From Ophiobolus disseminans (taxonomy: Eukaryota > Ascomycota > Dothideomycetes > Pleosporales > Phaeosphaeriaceae), in assembly GCA_010093685.1 (NCBI GenBank), contig MU006241.1:1-64000 (forward strand): a DNA stretch of 64,000 nucleotides, in the 5' to 3' direction. The position numbers and the translations under genes were made by a program. The notes under the pieces are model-generated. The model saw nothing but the letters and a program-made list of their open reading frames with translations, did no database searches and was not told the origin of the DNA. Below, one piece after another: positions 10,230 to 21,353 of this stretch (within the stretch, counting starts at the first letter, position 1; the number at the start of each line of letters is the position of its first letter).

Positions 10230-11887
10230 CTATGCCGTTTGCAAGATCATGACCGTGAGATATCCCATTAGACAAATCAGGTACCTCGTAAGCTTACCGT
10301 AAGCTCCACCGTCCGCCTTGCTAGAGGGTTGCGTCGGCTCTACTGGATTGAGTGGAGTTGTCTGCGTAGGGCCCTTTGAACTAGTTTCAGAAGCAGTGTC
10401 GGTCGTGAACGTCGCCACTGAGACAACTGTGACATTCGGGGTAGAGGTCGGTGCAAGGGTGCTCTTGAATGATGGGATGGACGATCTTTCGAGCCTCGAA
10501 GCGAGCACCGGCTTGTTCTACTCGCCGGAACTTACCAATTTCTCGACTTTCGGGTAACGGTCGGTTCCATAGGTGGCGTTCAGTGTGACCAGGCCAGATA
10601 TGCTGCCGTCCTCCAGTCGGTTCCACGTCTCCAGCTCGTGCTTCCCCAGCTTATCTTCCTCGACCATGATCTGACGTGCACCGCGCTTCCAATTTGAGTA
10701 GCCACCAAAACCTGAATGGCGATTGAAGCAGAAGTTGACGCCGTTACCCTTGGAAGGACTGGTGGGTAGCTCGTTCGCCCACTTCATGCACCAACTTGCG
10801 CAAGTTAATTATCCCGAAGCCTATAGCTGTGCGGAGGTTGCGGGGAACTTACTCAACGCCATGGTCATGACCAGAGAAGACAGCCATCAGGCCATCTGTC
10901 TCCACCAGGGCCTTCATGAAAGCATAGTCGCTGTGGGTGTAGCAATCGAAACCAGGACAGTTGCCTTGATGACCGATAGCATCCTCGTTGAGACCTGGTG
11001 TATTGCTCTGACTGTGCTGTCCGGACTTCTGGAACGCGCGCGTGGCTTGCACCGGAATATGCACAAAAGCGAGGCTGGGGATTGTTCGACCATTCTGCTG
11101 GTTGAACTGGTCGCTTGTCTTCTGGAACCAAGATATTACCTGGAAAGTAAGCACTGAACCAAGACATATAGGACCTTCAAACCTTGTCATGAACTAAATC
11201 GTCTATCGGAGCATCAAGATGCTTGCCAGGCTGGAAGACATGGCCGCCTTTGCTGTCGAAGAACCAGAGCAACATCGCAAGATTGTCTTTGTTCGACGAG
11301 CTGTACACGGGAATGTAGTAGTTGCTCACGCCCACTTCTTCGACTGGGCCTTCGACAGACTGCGTCGTGAAGGATAGTTTTGAACCGTCTGTGCCCTTGA
11401 TATCCCACCACATGTGCGCGGTGATGTCGAGGGTGCTGCAGGTCTCAGAATAGTCGTGATTGCCAAAGGTGGCGGCAAAGGGCAGGCTTCGGCTGACGAG
11501 CGGAGATGCGACCTGGTCAATGAGCCCTTTGTATTTGCCTGGGGCCACGAACTCGCAAGACAGCAAGTCGCCATTGAGAACGACCAGATCAGGTTCCTCG
11601 TGGTCGAGAACAGAGTTCATGACCCCAATGCTTTTCCAGTCGTTCTGCTCACCAGAGGCTATGACATTCCATCAGCTCAAATCTTGAAGGATCCTTTCCA
11701 CCATAAGTTACTCACGCTCACCGAAGTGTAAGTCACTGAAGACGGTGATGGAGAGGTCGCCATCTGAATTGAACTGCAGTCCTGGGTTGTTTGGGATTGC
11801 GCGAGCAGACTGGAGTTGATGTTGCCCGGGAAAAGAAGCCGCTATCGCTGTAGAGCAGAACAGAGCGAAGAGTATGATGCTCATCAT
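10230..11887 (-). CDS. Secreted/GPI-like calcineurin-type metallophosphoesterase (DCR2/SIA1-like)
   Basis: Five exons (11887-11716, 11658-11183, 11139-10853, 10794-10536 and 10463-10230) give about 475 residues. The N-terminus is a signal peptide (MMSIILFALFCSTAIA). The dinuclear-metal motifs of calcineurin-like phosphoesterases appear in order: SDLHFGE (D-x-H), NGDLL (GD), FGNHDYSE (GNHD), then FVHIP and SGHDHG. Dcr2-like fungal proteins are the closest family I recognise. The C-terminus is Ser/Thr/Pro-rich and ends in a hydrophobic tail (LICLMGYLTVMILQTA), suggesting a GPI anchor and a wall or plasma-membrane location. The border of the last intron is the least certain. The nearest acceptor would make an intron of only 24 bp, so a farther acceptor was chosen. 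The substrate is unknown. Confidence 0.8.
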
Positions 11888-12663
11888 GATGACGGGCTTC
11901 TTCGAGATGTATGACGTGATGAGATGCGTGCGCTATCGAGCTGTGTAACAGAGACTGGGGGTGGAAGAGTGACAGAAGTGGATAGAAGTGGAAAAGCATG
12001 CCGTAAAGGGCGTTGGAAGTGAGAGAAGTCGGGGTGGAAAGGAGGAAGGCGCAACTGCCATGCGGCAAGAAGGTCAAGAAATAAGATGGGAAGGAGTGAT
12101 TGAGACCCCTGTGCATCCATCTTGAATCGTTTCTGACGAAACATGACAGTCAGCAGTCCTTTCAAATACTTGTGAACGTCCACGGGTCTCTTCGACAGGA
12201 CGCATGTTTGGGCACGTGAGGTCGCCATCCCAGTAGCACTCGTGGGTTTCACGTCTTACCACACTACGTGGGTCCTTGATTGCAACATGATTTGGACCAA
12301 AGTCGACGGTCCTATCGAAACGGTCCACATCTCTGGCTCATGTCGCCCTCCGTGTGAAGTGGTCATATAGCTACAGAACGGTGCTGATGGTCCCACAGCG
12401 AATGGATATTGCAAAACTACCCGTAATGGTAACAAGAAGACTCCAAGCCGAGTATGAAGATGCGCAATGCCGTCTTATCAAGTATCGGCCGCAGAAGCGA
12501 TGGCTCCATGATGGTCCTGCTGCTGTTGTGTTGGTGGGCCTCGGGAGATGTTCGATGGCGCCGGAAGTCCGCAGTTGGCGCCCCGGGAAAAGTTCGGGCA
12601 GCGGCGACCCACCAAAATTTCCACGAGCGGCGCTCCGCCGCTCTCACCCTCCACGCCCACCAG
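11888..12663. other. Divergent promoter region between phosphoesterase and TMA23
   Basis: This is about 0.78 kb between two divergently transcribed genes. No RNA gene or conserved site was recognised. Frames here overlap in shadow fashion and show no domain. Confidence 0.5.
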
Positions 12664-13867
12664 ATGAACGCAGAATCTTACTTGCGCAAGCAGGGCTGGA
12701 AGGGCTCAGGTCACTCACTCGACTCCACGGGCCGAGGCATCAAGAAGCCGCTGCTTATCTCGCACAAGCAGGACCAATTGGGGCTCGGGAAGAAGAAGGC
12801 GGCCTACACGACAGACGACCAGTGGTGGATGCGCGCCTTTGACGAGAGTTTGCAGAGTATTGGCACGGGCAAGGAGGTAATTGGAATCACAATGCGCTCA
12901 AAAAGGTACCCATTATTAATACGGCACACAGAGCACCCTCAACCAGGTTCGAACCAAGGGCATCAACCGCGGCGGGCTCTACGGCTTCTTCGTGAAAGGC
13001 GACGAGATTGCAGGCACAATCGACGACACCTCAGCAGACACCACCGAGACGTCTACACCACCGTCCGGCGCAAGCACACCGCCCACGTCTGACTCTGACA
13101 CCGAACCCCCCGCAGAGTCTGTCAAAATTTCACAGCCGACGACCAAGCGCAAGCGCGACGCCGACGATACTCCAGCCACACAGAAAAAGGCCAAGAACGA
13201 CGATGCACCTGACGTAGACGCCAAGACTAAGAAAGAGCGCCGTGTAAAGGGCACCCCTCCCGATCCTACAAAGTCGAAGCATGGCCAACTGGCCGCATCT
13301 CCCGAAGTGCAGGAGGCCGTGGACAAGAAGATCGCCAAGCTCTCGCCCAGGAAGAAGCAATGGTACGAGGACCGCGCCGCCGCAAAGGGCCAGTCGATCG
13401 AGCAATACCTCCAGCGCCGCGTGCAGAAGTCGAACAAGAAGCTGGGGAAGCGCAACAAGCTGAAAGCCGCAGAGGCCGCGAGGTCAGCACCCGCCGCGCC
13501 GCCCCTCTTCATCACCGACCTCGAAGGCGACGCAGCCATCGCACAAGCCGCCGCAGCCACCGCCCCCGGCCAGCCCGTCCTCGCCGCCAGCCCCGCCGAC
13601 GCCGCAGCGCAAGCCAAGAAGGAGGAGAAGCGACAACGGCGGAAGGAGAACAAGGAAGCTAAAAAAGCTAAGCTGAACGACAAGAAAGTCGAATACAAAA
13701 GCCGCACAGACTACCAGACAGCCATGAAGGAGAAGAAGCAGCGCAAGAAGGCGGAAAAGGCTGAGAAGCATAAGGACGGGAATAAAACGAAGAGTAAGTG
13801 GGGAGATAAGAAGGATCAGAGTCGATGGGGTAAGATTAAGGCGGCGGAGGAGGCGGCAGCTGCGTGA
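12664..13867 (+). CDS. TMA23: Tma23-like G-patch nucleolar protein (ribosome biogenesis)
   Basis: Two exons (12664-12876, 12932-13867) give 382 residues. The start was chosen because MNAESYLRKQGWKGSG matches the family N-terminus. GRGIKKPLLISHKQDQLGLG is the G-patch-like segment, WWMRAFDESLQSI follows, and after the intron comes GLYGFFVKGDEIAGTI. Yeast Tma23 is a nucleolar protein linked to 40S ribosome production and has the same order. This version is longer than the yeast protein because of an acidic/Thr-Pro linker (about residues 110-200) and a Lys-rich, predicted coiled C-terminal tail (about 280-382). It converges with THG1, with only 82 bp between the stops. Confidence 0.8.
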
Positions 13868-13949
13868 AACACGGGGATTGCATTCAACGAGCATACATGG
13901 TAGAAGTAGCATTCATAGCGACAAGATACCCCACCCACATCCCACCCAT

Positions 13950-16850
13950 TCATCCAGTCTTCCCACTCAATATCCACGGCCTCTTATCCCAAAACTCATC
14001 TTTGATAATATCCACATGCTCAATCATCACCTTGGCTCTACTACGTTTCTTGCGCTCCTTGTCTCTCTGTGTGCGGCTCATCGGGGGTTGCGTGCCAGCC
14101 GCCCAGCCGCCCGACTCTGTGAGCGAGGCTTTGAGTTTCTTGGAGTCGGTTGAGTTGGACTTGTGTGATTTGACGTCGGTTGAGTTGGAATTGTGCGGTT
14201 TGGAGGCCGCGGGGGCTTTGGCTTTGGCGGATTTGGAGCGGTCGGGGATGGCGGGTGGAGGCTTGGTGGGAGGGGGTGGGCTGGGTTTGAGGGGTGCCGG
14301 GGGGAGGATGGAAGAGGAGGGAGACGGGGAAGTAGAAGTGGGTACTTGAGCTTGTGCAGAAGCTGCAGCGAGGGTCTCGACGTTGGGTGTCGCGAATGGG
14401 TAGCTCAGCGACGATGAGACGGGGGCCGAGTGTAGACGAGAATGACTCTTCGCTCTCCTCGTCGACGTGGCAGGCAGTTCAGCGATTCCAGGGTGCGCAA
14501 CATCGTCACTGCGACTCGTCTCGGGCCACACCTGGCCTCCACGCTTATAACTCTCGCTGTCCCTGCGGGGTGGCGAGTCGCGAGTGGTAGGGGACTTTGA
14601 CCATTCTTGTGGACTGCTGCCCATGACTTTCTCTCTCGTTCGCATTTCCTCGCCTGCATCCATGGGTGGGCTAGGAAGGGCCTTGTTGGTACGCAGTGGT
14701 GGGCTGACACGACGAGGCGTGGATGCGCCGGAGTGCTGTGCAAAAGTAACAGTGTTTTCCTTCTCCGGCTTGATGGTAGACATGGAGCGATGATTCTGCA
14801 GTGACAGTTTTCGTGGCTTGTTGTTGGTGGGAATGCTCGACATGCGAAGAGGGATCTCTGGTGGCTGTCGCTGACTGCTAGCGAAGTAACTCGGTAGATG
14901 AGGCTGGCTAGGCGATCGTTGCTTGAGTCTTGGTGTTTGCTTATTGGAGGGGCCTGGCATAGTCAAGGATGCGGATGCTGAGTGTGAAGAGGGACGTTTA
15001 TTGATCGTTCGTGCAGCATGAGAGTAACCTGAAATTTGAAATCCAGCAGGAAAGTCATCGGCAGGAGAAGTGGGCGAGAAGTTGGTCCGTGTTGTTGGAT
15101 TCGGCGCATTCAGAGACTGTGGAGGTCTCGTGCTCGGCTTGAGTATAGGTGGAGAGAGTGGCAGAGGGATCAAATTTGGGAAGTGCTGTTTTCCAGGTCC
15201 GGATGTCATGTATATGTTACCCATAGGCGAGGTCACAGTCGATGGCGGTGATAGTGGCATCGTGACTGATGGGTAGGTCTGATTCCGAGGGCTGACAACA
15301 GGATTCGACCGAAGCGGATTGGGCAAAGCAGACCGGAACATGGCTTGAGGAGATGGCGGAGGAGACGGCGTGGAGGTTGTAGACAGGAATGTTGGTCCAG
15401 GCACCACGGCGGCTGGCGAGGCCACCTGATCTTGTAGAAAAGGAATGGCGGTTTCAACAGCTCGTGTGTCACGTCGAGTAGATACTCGTCTGGGCTGGGG
15501 TGATACAATAGTCGTCAAATTCTCTCGTGGCTGAGCAGCTGATGTGGGAAAGAACTATGGTCGTTAGAAGGTGGGGGCGAAGATAAGGATGTAACGGTTT
15601 GACTCACATCGCGATATAATACGGTGCCCTTCTTGAAACACTCGGGCTCGTTGTTATAATTGATGCCGAACTCCTTGAAAAGAATCTCGTTCTTGTCAGA
15701 TGAGACTGTGCCCGAGAGTCGTTGTTCCGCATCGCGCGCATCCATGCCACCTTGCTGAACAAGAGCCCAGAACGTCGTGTTGTACAAATTATTGATATGG
15801 CCTGGAGAAGTATCAGGCATCTGCAATTCGTCAAGTATACAGCGCAAGAGATAAATCTGCGTCAGCTCTTCCTTGGAAGGACCAATAGCCATGACAGGCG
15901 ACAAAGTATGAGATAAGATAGTTGACTTACAGTCGACCTGTCGCCAACTCATGTAGTCCCGCAAATTAAAATCGCTCGGATAGCACACTGCACGTCCGTC
16001 GAAGGACGGTAAAGGCGGCGCAAGTGGCTTGTCCGGGAAGTACTGCGACCAAAGAAAGACATAATAGCTTGTGAACGTGGAGGTGATGGTTGTGGTCAAC
16101 TTGCTAATAATACCTTAGTACCACGTATAGCAGGCAGCTGCATAGTAAGCGTCGACAAATCAGAAGGCTTGCGTACCTGGCTCGTCTTTCAAAAAGCGCA
16201 CAGTCCTTGTGGAAGACGAAACTACAATACACGTCAGCTTAGCCCTGAGTGGAACATCGGCCATCAATATCCATGTACAGGCAATGATCAGCGGTTTCGA
16301 GCCATCTATCGAGAACATCAAAGTGTCTCGAGCAGGGTCAGGTTTCGAAAAGGACTCTGCACATACCTGTACTCGTCGCTGTTCCCATATGCGAGGACGA
16401 GGTCCGGCAGCTCCTTCATGACAGCCTCGGCGGCGGCATTCATGAGATCAGCCGCATTTCGGTCATTTGGTTTGACGAATTCGTATCTCGTCGTAAGTCT
16501 GTGTCCGTTGCATTAGCCATGGGCCTATGATCTCTAGCGTTGTCAATGCCTAAGCAAGCGACAGATTCAAGGCAAAGTACGATTCTCCCTTGGTGACGGG
16601 TACCTGCATGCAAGAACAAGCAGCTTGAGGACGAGAAAAAGAAACAGAGAGACGAAATGGACGTACTTGGAGAAGCCGCGTCCATCGATGCGCACCACAA
16701 TCCAGGTGTTGGCGAGTAAATTATCGGGCTGCTCGAAGAGGCGCACGTATTCGTACCTAGAGTCCGTCAGTGAATGTCCGTCGAGCTCGTGCAGCTGGAG
16801 CTACCCCACCAGCCCAGAGCCTCATCGATGACTTACTTGGAATTAGCCAT
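13950..16850 (-). CDS. THG1: tRNA-His guanylyltransferase with very large C-terminal insert
   Basis: Seven exons (16850-16837, 16756-16667, 16498-16367, 16221-16177, 16103-15931, 15801-15608 and 15530-13950) join in phase to about 742 residues. Thg1 adds G-1 to the 5' end of tRNA-His. The catalytic core is complete: MANSKYEYVRLFE, VVRIDGRGFSK (metal Asp), YGNSDEYSF (metal Asp-Glu), SWRQVDCHINNLYNTTFW, GTVSSDKNEILF and INYNNEPECFKKGTVLYRD. The family usually ends soon after with a short tail. Here about 480 Ser/Pro/Thr-rich residues follow. The gene then ends with the fungal C-terminal motif VDIIKDEFWDKRPWILSGK, still in frame. The last exon is therefore part of THG1 and not a neighbour. The insert looks disordered and has no recognised domain. 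Confidence 0.88.
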
Positions 16851-18888
16851 CTATATCCGTTTTCGCTAATACGCTTCTGTCGCTGCCAATTTGCGCCTTG
16901 CATACTCTTCTCAAAAGTGGAATAAAGATGAAGTTGATGGTTAGCACGAAAATTCCGCGGGTTAGCCCGCACCGTGTGGTTTTGAATTCCAGAGAAGCTC
17001 GGAGCCAGCCTACGATCCCGCGATGCACAAAGACTGTGTTTCAGATGCGCGCATATCATGCAGCTAATTCTGCAAGTCTGTGTAGGCGGATGAATGGCGA
17101 ATGGCGAGCAGATACATGCAGGTGGGACACCCGAATAGCTCTTCATGCGTTGTGGGCAATCATGCTGGTCGCGACTGCAGGTGGTTCAGCTCGGGCGCGG
17201 GAGGTGCCCCACGTTTTGATCGCCGCAAGGACCCTCGTCATTCCATCACCTTTCATCACATTCCAACAATGACTCTGTCTACTCTGGTTCATTGACTCAC
17301 TATAGAGCATCGCCGCAAAGGATATATTCTCCTTCACAGTAACAAGCACGCGCATTGTCAGCCAGGCGACGTTGATGCACACGCTGCACTGCGCAACCGG
17401 ATGCAAGGAGAGCCATGCTTCGAGGCGCATTACTTTCTCAATCCACGTATTCGTCACGCAGCGGTGAGGACATATAACCATCGTGGAGCCCATTGCGGAG
17501 TATTTGCGATTCTCCACGCTGTGCGACCGGCTTCATGCCTGGAAACATACTCCAACACGACTCGCTCAAGACACCGGTTCACGTCAAGGCGCCACTAGGC
17601 TCCGCCAACAACTGCCACAACGCACATCTCAAACACTGGAGCCTCCACACACGGGACGTGATGTCGACTAACCGCCACTATTGCCACAGGTAGTACGTTT
17701 TCGAGGTGTTTGGGAGGGCTATGGAGCCCTCGGCGCGCAATGGGTCGTCCCGCCTGCCAATCGCAAGAGTAGGACGAACCTGGGCATTCCGTCTGCCGGA
17801 AGGTTTCGGCAGAGTTGTACTAGATGTTACCTTCCTGCCGCCTTCGTGGCTACATCCAAGTCTGGACCCTCCATTCCACGTCATCCAGTTCTTTCCAGCA
17901 CCATTCACCGAGCGAGAGGTTGACGTACAATTCCAACAGTCCTCAGGTTGGCGTCGGATATCACTCCACCAGGGCTGCGCGAATTGACGAAGTTCATGCC
18001 TTACATGCGCCGGGCTGCGATTGCGTTTATAGTCCTGACTAGACCTGTCGTTTTACTGCGGAGATTATCTGGCGCTGCATGTGAAGCTGACATTCTCAAA
18101 GGTGTGCGCTATGTGCAAACAACATGTCAAACCGACTGGAAGCATCGCTCGTTGCAAGGCCCCCAGCAATAAGGCCTCGATGCCATCTAGCATCTGACGA
18201 TCGAAGCCAAAGCATTACATTGGTCTGTTCTTGAACCCCAACTCTTCCTTAGACACTTATTCCCTATACCAGGTCCATGGTCCCGTGTCCTAGCCTCTAC
18301 ACATGACAAATACGATCTGCGACCTAACAACGAGGCAGCTGGCGTTGTCGGCTTGATGAACCCGTCGAGATTCCCGGTGCAGATCCTTAGTAACCATGTC
18401 TTGAGTCCAACCCTTGGCCGGCATACCTACTCACTCTTAAGCTCATGCCTAGTTCTTCACGCATCAGTGGCGTTGTGGGGCGGAGAATATACCGACAACT
18501 CTACCGGCAACCTTACTTCAACAGTCACACTTGAAACACACTAGCTGCCTTCTCCACCGAGGATCATTGGCCTCGCTTAGCCTCTTGCTTCAAATAATGC
18601 GCCACTTCGAAGTCAGCGTAGATATGCTTGCACAGCGGAGAACTGCATTCGGAGAATTTCGCCCCGTCTTCAACAGCTACCATTTGTGCACAAAGTCACT
18701 GCACTTTTCTTGTCACATATGAGGCTCTGCTTTAGATCGAGACTGGGACAAGTCCATGATGAATTGTAGAGAAGTATATACATTTTGGTAAAGTGTAAAC
18801 AAGAAGAGAAGAGCTTTCACCTATCCATCCATTCCGCCTCCTGAACGGACCTTTTCGCGTCGCACCGAGTAACACAAGGAGAAACCTC
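16851..18888. other. Long gene-poor stretch of about 2 kb
   Basis: No frame above 124 codons, no domain, no tRNA cloverleaf and no clear repeat was seen on either strand. It lies between the THG1 start and the 3' end of the pectate lyase. A non-coding RNA or a badly decayed gene cannot be excluded. Confidence 0.5.
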
Positions 18889-19804
18889 CTATTTCTTAGT
18901 GGTAGTGGTAGCCTTCTTGGTGGAGGTCTTCTTGGTGGAAGTAGCCTTCTTCGTGCTCGTAATGAGCGTGGTCACCACCTTCGTGGGCGCAGGCGCAGCT
19001 CCATCGCAAAGTGGTAGCTTGGCCAACTGTCCCTGAGCGCCGAAGCACTTGTCGGTGGTGGTGAGCTTCTCGCTGTCGCCGTTGCCCTTGTTGACGCCCT
19101 TGTACTGGCGGCACACAGACTTTGTGGTTCCGCACGAGCCGGAGATGGTGGCGGTGTCGCCAAAGTTGGAGTTGATGCCGATGAGGTCGGAGGTCATGCC
19201 AAAGGCCTTGATGTTCTCGACGATGACCTTGCGGGGGGACTTGGCTTCGTTATTGGTGCAGTCGCCGCATGAGCGGTAGAGCTTGCCGGCGTTGACGACG
19301 GTGTAGTCCCTAATCTATGGGAAGAATTAGCTTTTGTGGCTTTGTCGCAGTGGAGTATCAAGAGCGACTACTTACAGTGACAGTTCCGCGACCGTTGTGC
19401 TGGACAACCTTGTCCTTCGCCTCCTGTGCACCTCCACCAACAATCAACGCATCACCCGTACCGAGAACGGAGATGGCATCCTCGCATACATCGCGGAACC
19501 ACACGTTGGTCAAAGTGCAGGTTCCATTGCAGTGCACGCCCTCGAGTGCGTTGGCTCCAATGATGACGTTGGAGAGGCTGGCACCATCCGCGAGGACAAA
19601 TACAGCGTTGGCGCTACCAGTGTCCGCGTCAGAGTTGCAAGGCTGGCCACGGTCGAACTCTCTGTTGCCGAGATCAACACTGCCAGTGATGGCGGACGCC
19701 GAGGGGAGCGCAACAACGTCGCCAACGCGGGACGGGATGTTGAGCGTTTGCGCAGAGGAGAGAGCAGCAGCGAGGGCGGCGAGTTGTACTTGAGTGAACT
19801 TCAT
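18889..19804 (-). CDS. Secreted pectate lyase, PL3 family
   Basis: Two exons (19804-19376, 19314-18889) give 284 residues. The enzyme cleaves de-esterified pectin by beta-elimination outside the cell. A signal peptide (MKFTQVQLAALAAALSSAQ) is followed by the PL3 fold signatures: EFDRGQPCNSD, LSNVIIGANALEGVHCNGTCTL, NVWFRDVCEDAISV, VVQHNGRGTVTI, YRSCGDCTNNEAK and KCFGAQGQL. Paired cysteines suit a secreted protein. The last 25 residues are a Lys/Thr repeat (about four copies of a TSTKKA-like unit) instead of a cellulose-binding module. The enzyme suggests a plant-associated lifestyle. Confidence 0.92.
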
Positions 19805-20424
19805 TTTGGATTGCTGGAGGGAGTGTAGGTGGATTGGATTGACCTGGATGATGCTGGTGAAAAACGGGCTGATCTCCTGGATCTTTAAAGAATGGCAGTG
19901 GCAACAGAAAAGCTCTCGAGAAGACTGAATGGACGGATTGAGATGTTCCTATTCTCTGCAGCCATTACGCAGTGATTATATACCAGAAGCGCCGCAGTGT
20001 GTGCTCCTAACGCGCCGGCGAATACTGAGTCAAGGTCACTTGATGAAATTGCAAAAGGGTACCTGGACGGAACATTTCCCCATTAGACATCGGAAGTCTG
20101 GGGGCTCCGCGGCAGGGTGTTTTGAGCATTAGCGACGTCGCGCGACGTTGAGATTGTGGCTTGTACGCCGTGAATAGAGCATGGCGATTGACGGAATCTG
20201 GGGACGGAAGAATTGTCGCAACGGCGATCGCGCATGCAGGTACAGATTCTGGGGTAAAGTGTGGGGGAACTTGTAGTTCCGTGTCCAGAAGCCGACTTCA
20301 GTGTTCTTTTGCCGGTGCATTGCACTCTAGTTGCACACAATTGTTGATAATGATGTTGGTGGTTTGACCGTTGGAGGGTGAACTTCACAGCCACAACTCG
20401 GGAAAATAGCGCCCGCCAGTCATG
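19805..20424. other. Pectate lyase upstream region
   Basis: The sequence between the pectate lyase start and a weak hypothetical frame. No RNA or conserved element was recognised. Confidence 0.5.
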
Positions 20425-20844
20425 TTAGGATTTCTGGGCATTGTTTCGCCCATGCGCTTGGCGTTTCGACTTGAGAACGGGAAATTTGTACTTTCGCAAA
20501 AGGATATCGAGGTCTAGCGTGGCCAGATAGTTACTTAGGAAACTGCCCATCATGCCTACTTCATGTTTAATTGCGCCGTGATTGTTCCTGAGGTCGCGTC
20601 GCATCTGAGATGACATGAGAATACAATACTCCACGTTCCGCTTCAAGATTCCTAAGCATCGCGGCAGGGCCCATTCGCCTTCCCTCTTCGCGTATGTAGC
20701 CTCAAAGGCGAATTCGATCACACCCAACAGGACCTCGGGAGCCTCAGAAGCCCCCGGGCTGGTCTCGTGAGCGACAAAATTTACCAAACTTATACATCTT
20801 GGTAGTAATCCGCACCAGCTTCCACCGAAGACGGCATTGCCCAA
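20425..20844 (-). CDS. Hypothetical protein, weak support
   Basis: A 139-codon frame with ordinary amino-acid composition, ending in a basic tail (KSKRQAHGRNNAQKS). I do not recognise it. A second minus frame at 21373-21035 has a similar composition and might be an upstream exon, but it overlaps the first exon of the monooxygenase on the other strand by about 20 bp. It may be the 3' end of a decayed gene. Confidence 0.25.
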   Translation of the reverse strand: MGNAVFGGSWCGLLPRCISLVNFVAHETSPGASEAPEVLLGVIEFAFEATYAKREGEWALPRCLGILKRNVEYCILMSSQMRRDLRNNHGAIKHEVGMMGSFLSNYLATLDLDILLRKYKFPVLKSKRQAHGRNNAQKS

Positions 20845-21353
20845 ACAAATGCATACCTTTGCACTACCAACATCAGATACAACTAGCTGAATGGCTCTCT
20901 GGGTTTGGAGCAGCCTCTAAGAGCCAGCAGTTGGTAACCCGACTTTTGCATTTGCGCATGACCATGCGAGATAACGACCATACCAAGATATTCTCATCAT
21001 GAATTACAACAACTCGGTTCACTTCTTATGTGTTTCATAGACTGGCTACTAACGTGTAAGGCCCTTTGACACATTTGCCGTTCCTGGCGTTGAGCACGTG
21101 ACCGGAATCAATCGAAGCCGGCCCGTCCCCACACATATCGAGTATGCGCTTAGTTGCACCAATTCTGGCGGCATTGACCATCCGGAAGCGGTCCGTAGCA
21201 TGTGTAGGAGCCAGACGTGTGTACGGCAGATAGTCCTGCAAGCACGCGTACTCCGTACTCTCGTCAGGGTTTTTAGAAGCTTCAGTCGTTTTCATGAGTT
21301 TGGCACAGATTGCTCCTTTGGCCCGTCTTGATTTGATATCCTCGAAGTTCGAT
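20845..21353. promoter_or_regulatory. Upstream region of the flavin monooxygenase
   Basis: About 0.5 kb upstream of the monooxygenase start. It holds the GTGACCGG site at 21098-21105 shared with the other cluster promoters. A 112-codon minus frame here has no recognised domain. Confidence 0.5.
21098..21105 (+). promoter_or_regulatory. Shared cluster motif GTGACCGG, copy 1
   Basis: CACGTGACCGGAAT, 249 bp upstream of the flavin monooxygenase start. It is the same 11-base core (CACGTGACCGG) as in the Rieske/regulator promoter. It probably binds the Zn2Cys6 regulator of the cluster (CGG half-site) or a bHLH factor (CACGTG); this is inference. Confidence 0.45.

Noticed and set aside
12979..13707. 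242-codon minus-strand frame opposite TMA23
   Set aside because: It is a shadow of the Lys/Ala/Thr-rich TMA23 exon, Ser/Phe-biased and without a domain.
13950..15518. Separate Ser/Pro-rich protein gene downstream of THG1
   Set aside because: The frame has no ATG at its start (TTG), joins THG1 in phase through a GT-AG intron and ends with the fungal Thg1 C-terminal motif.
16851..18888. Several frames of 60-124 codons as genes
   Set aside because: No splice-linked extension, no domain and overlapping frames on both strands at similar density, as expected by chance.
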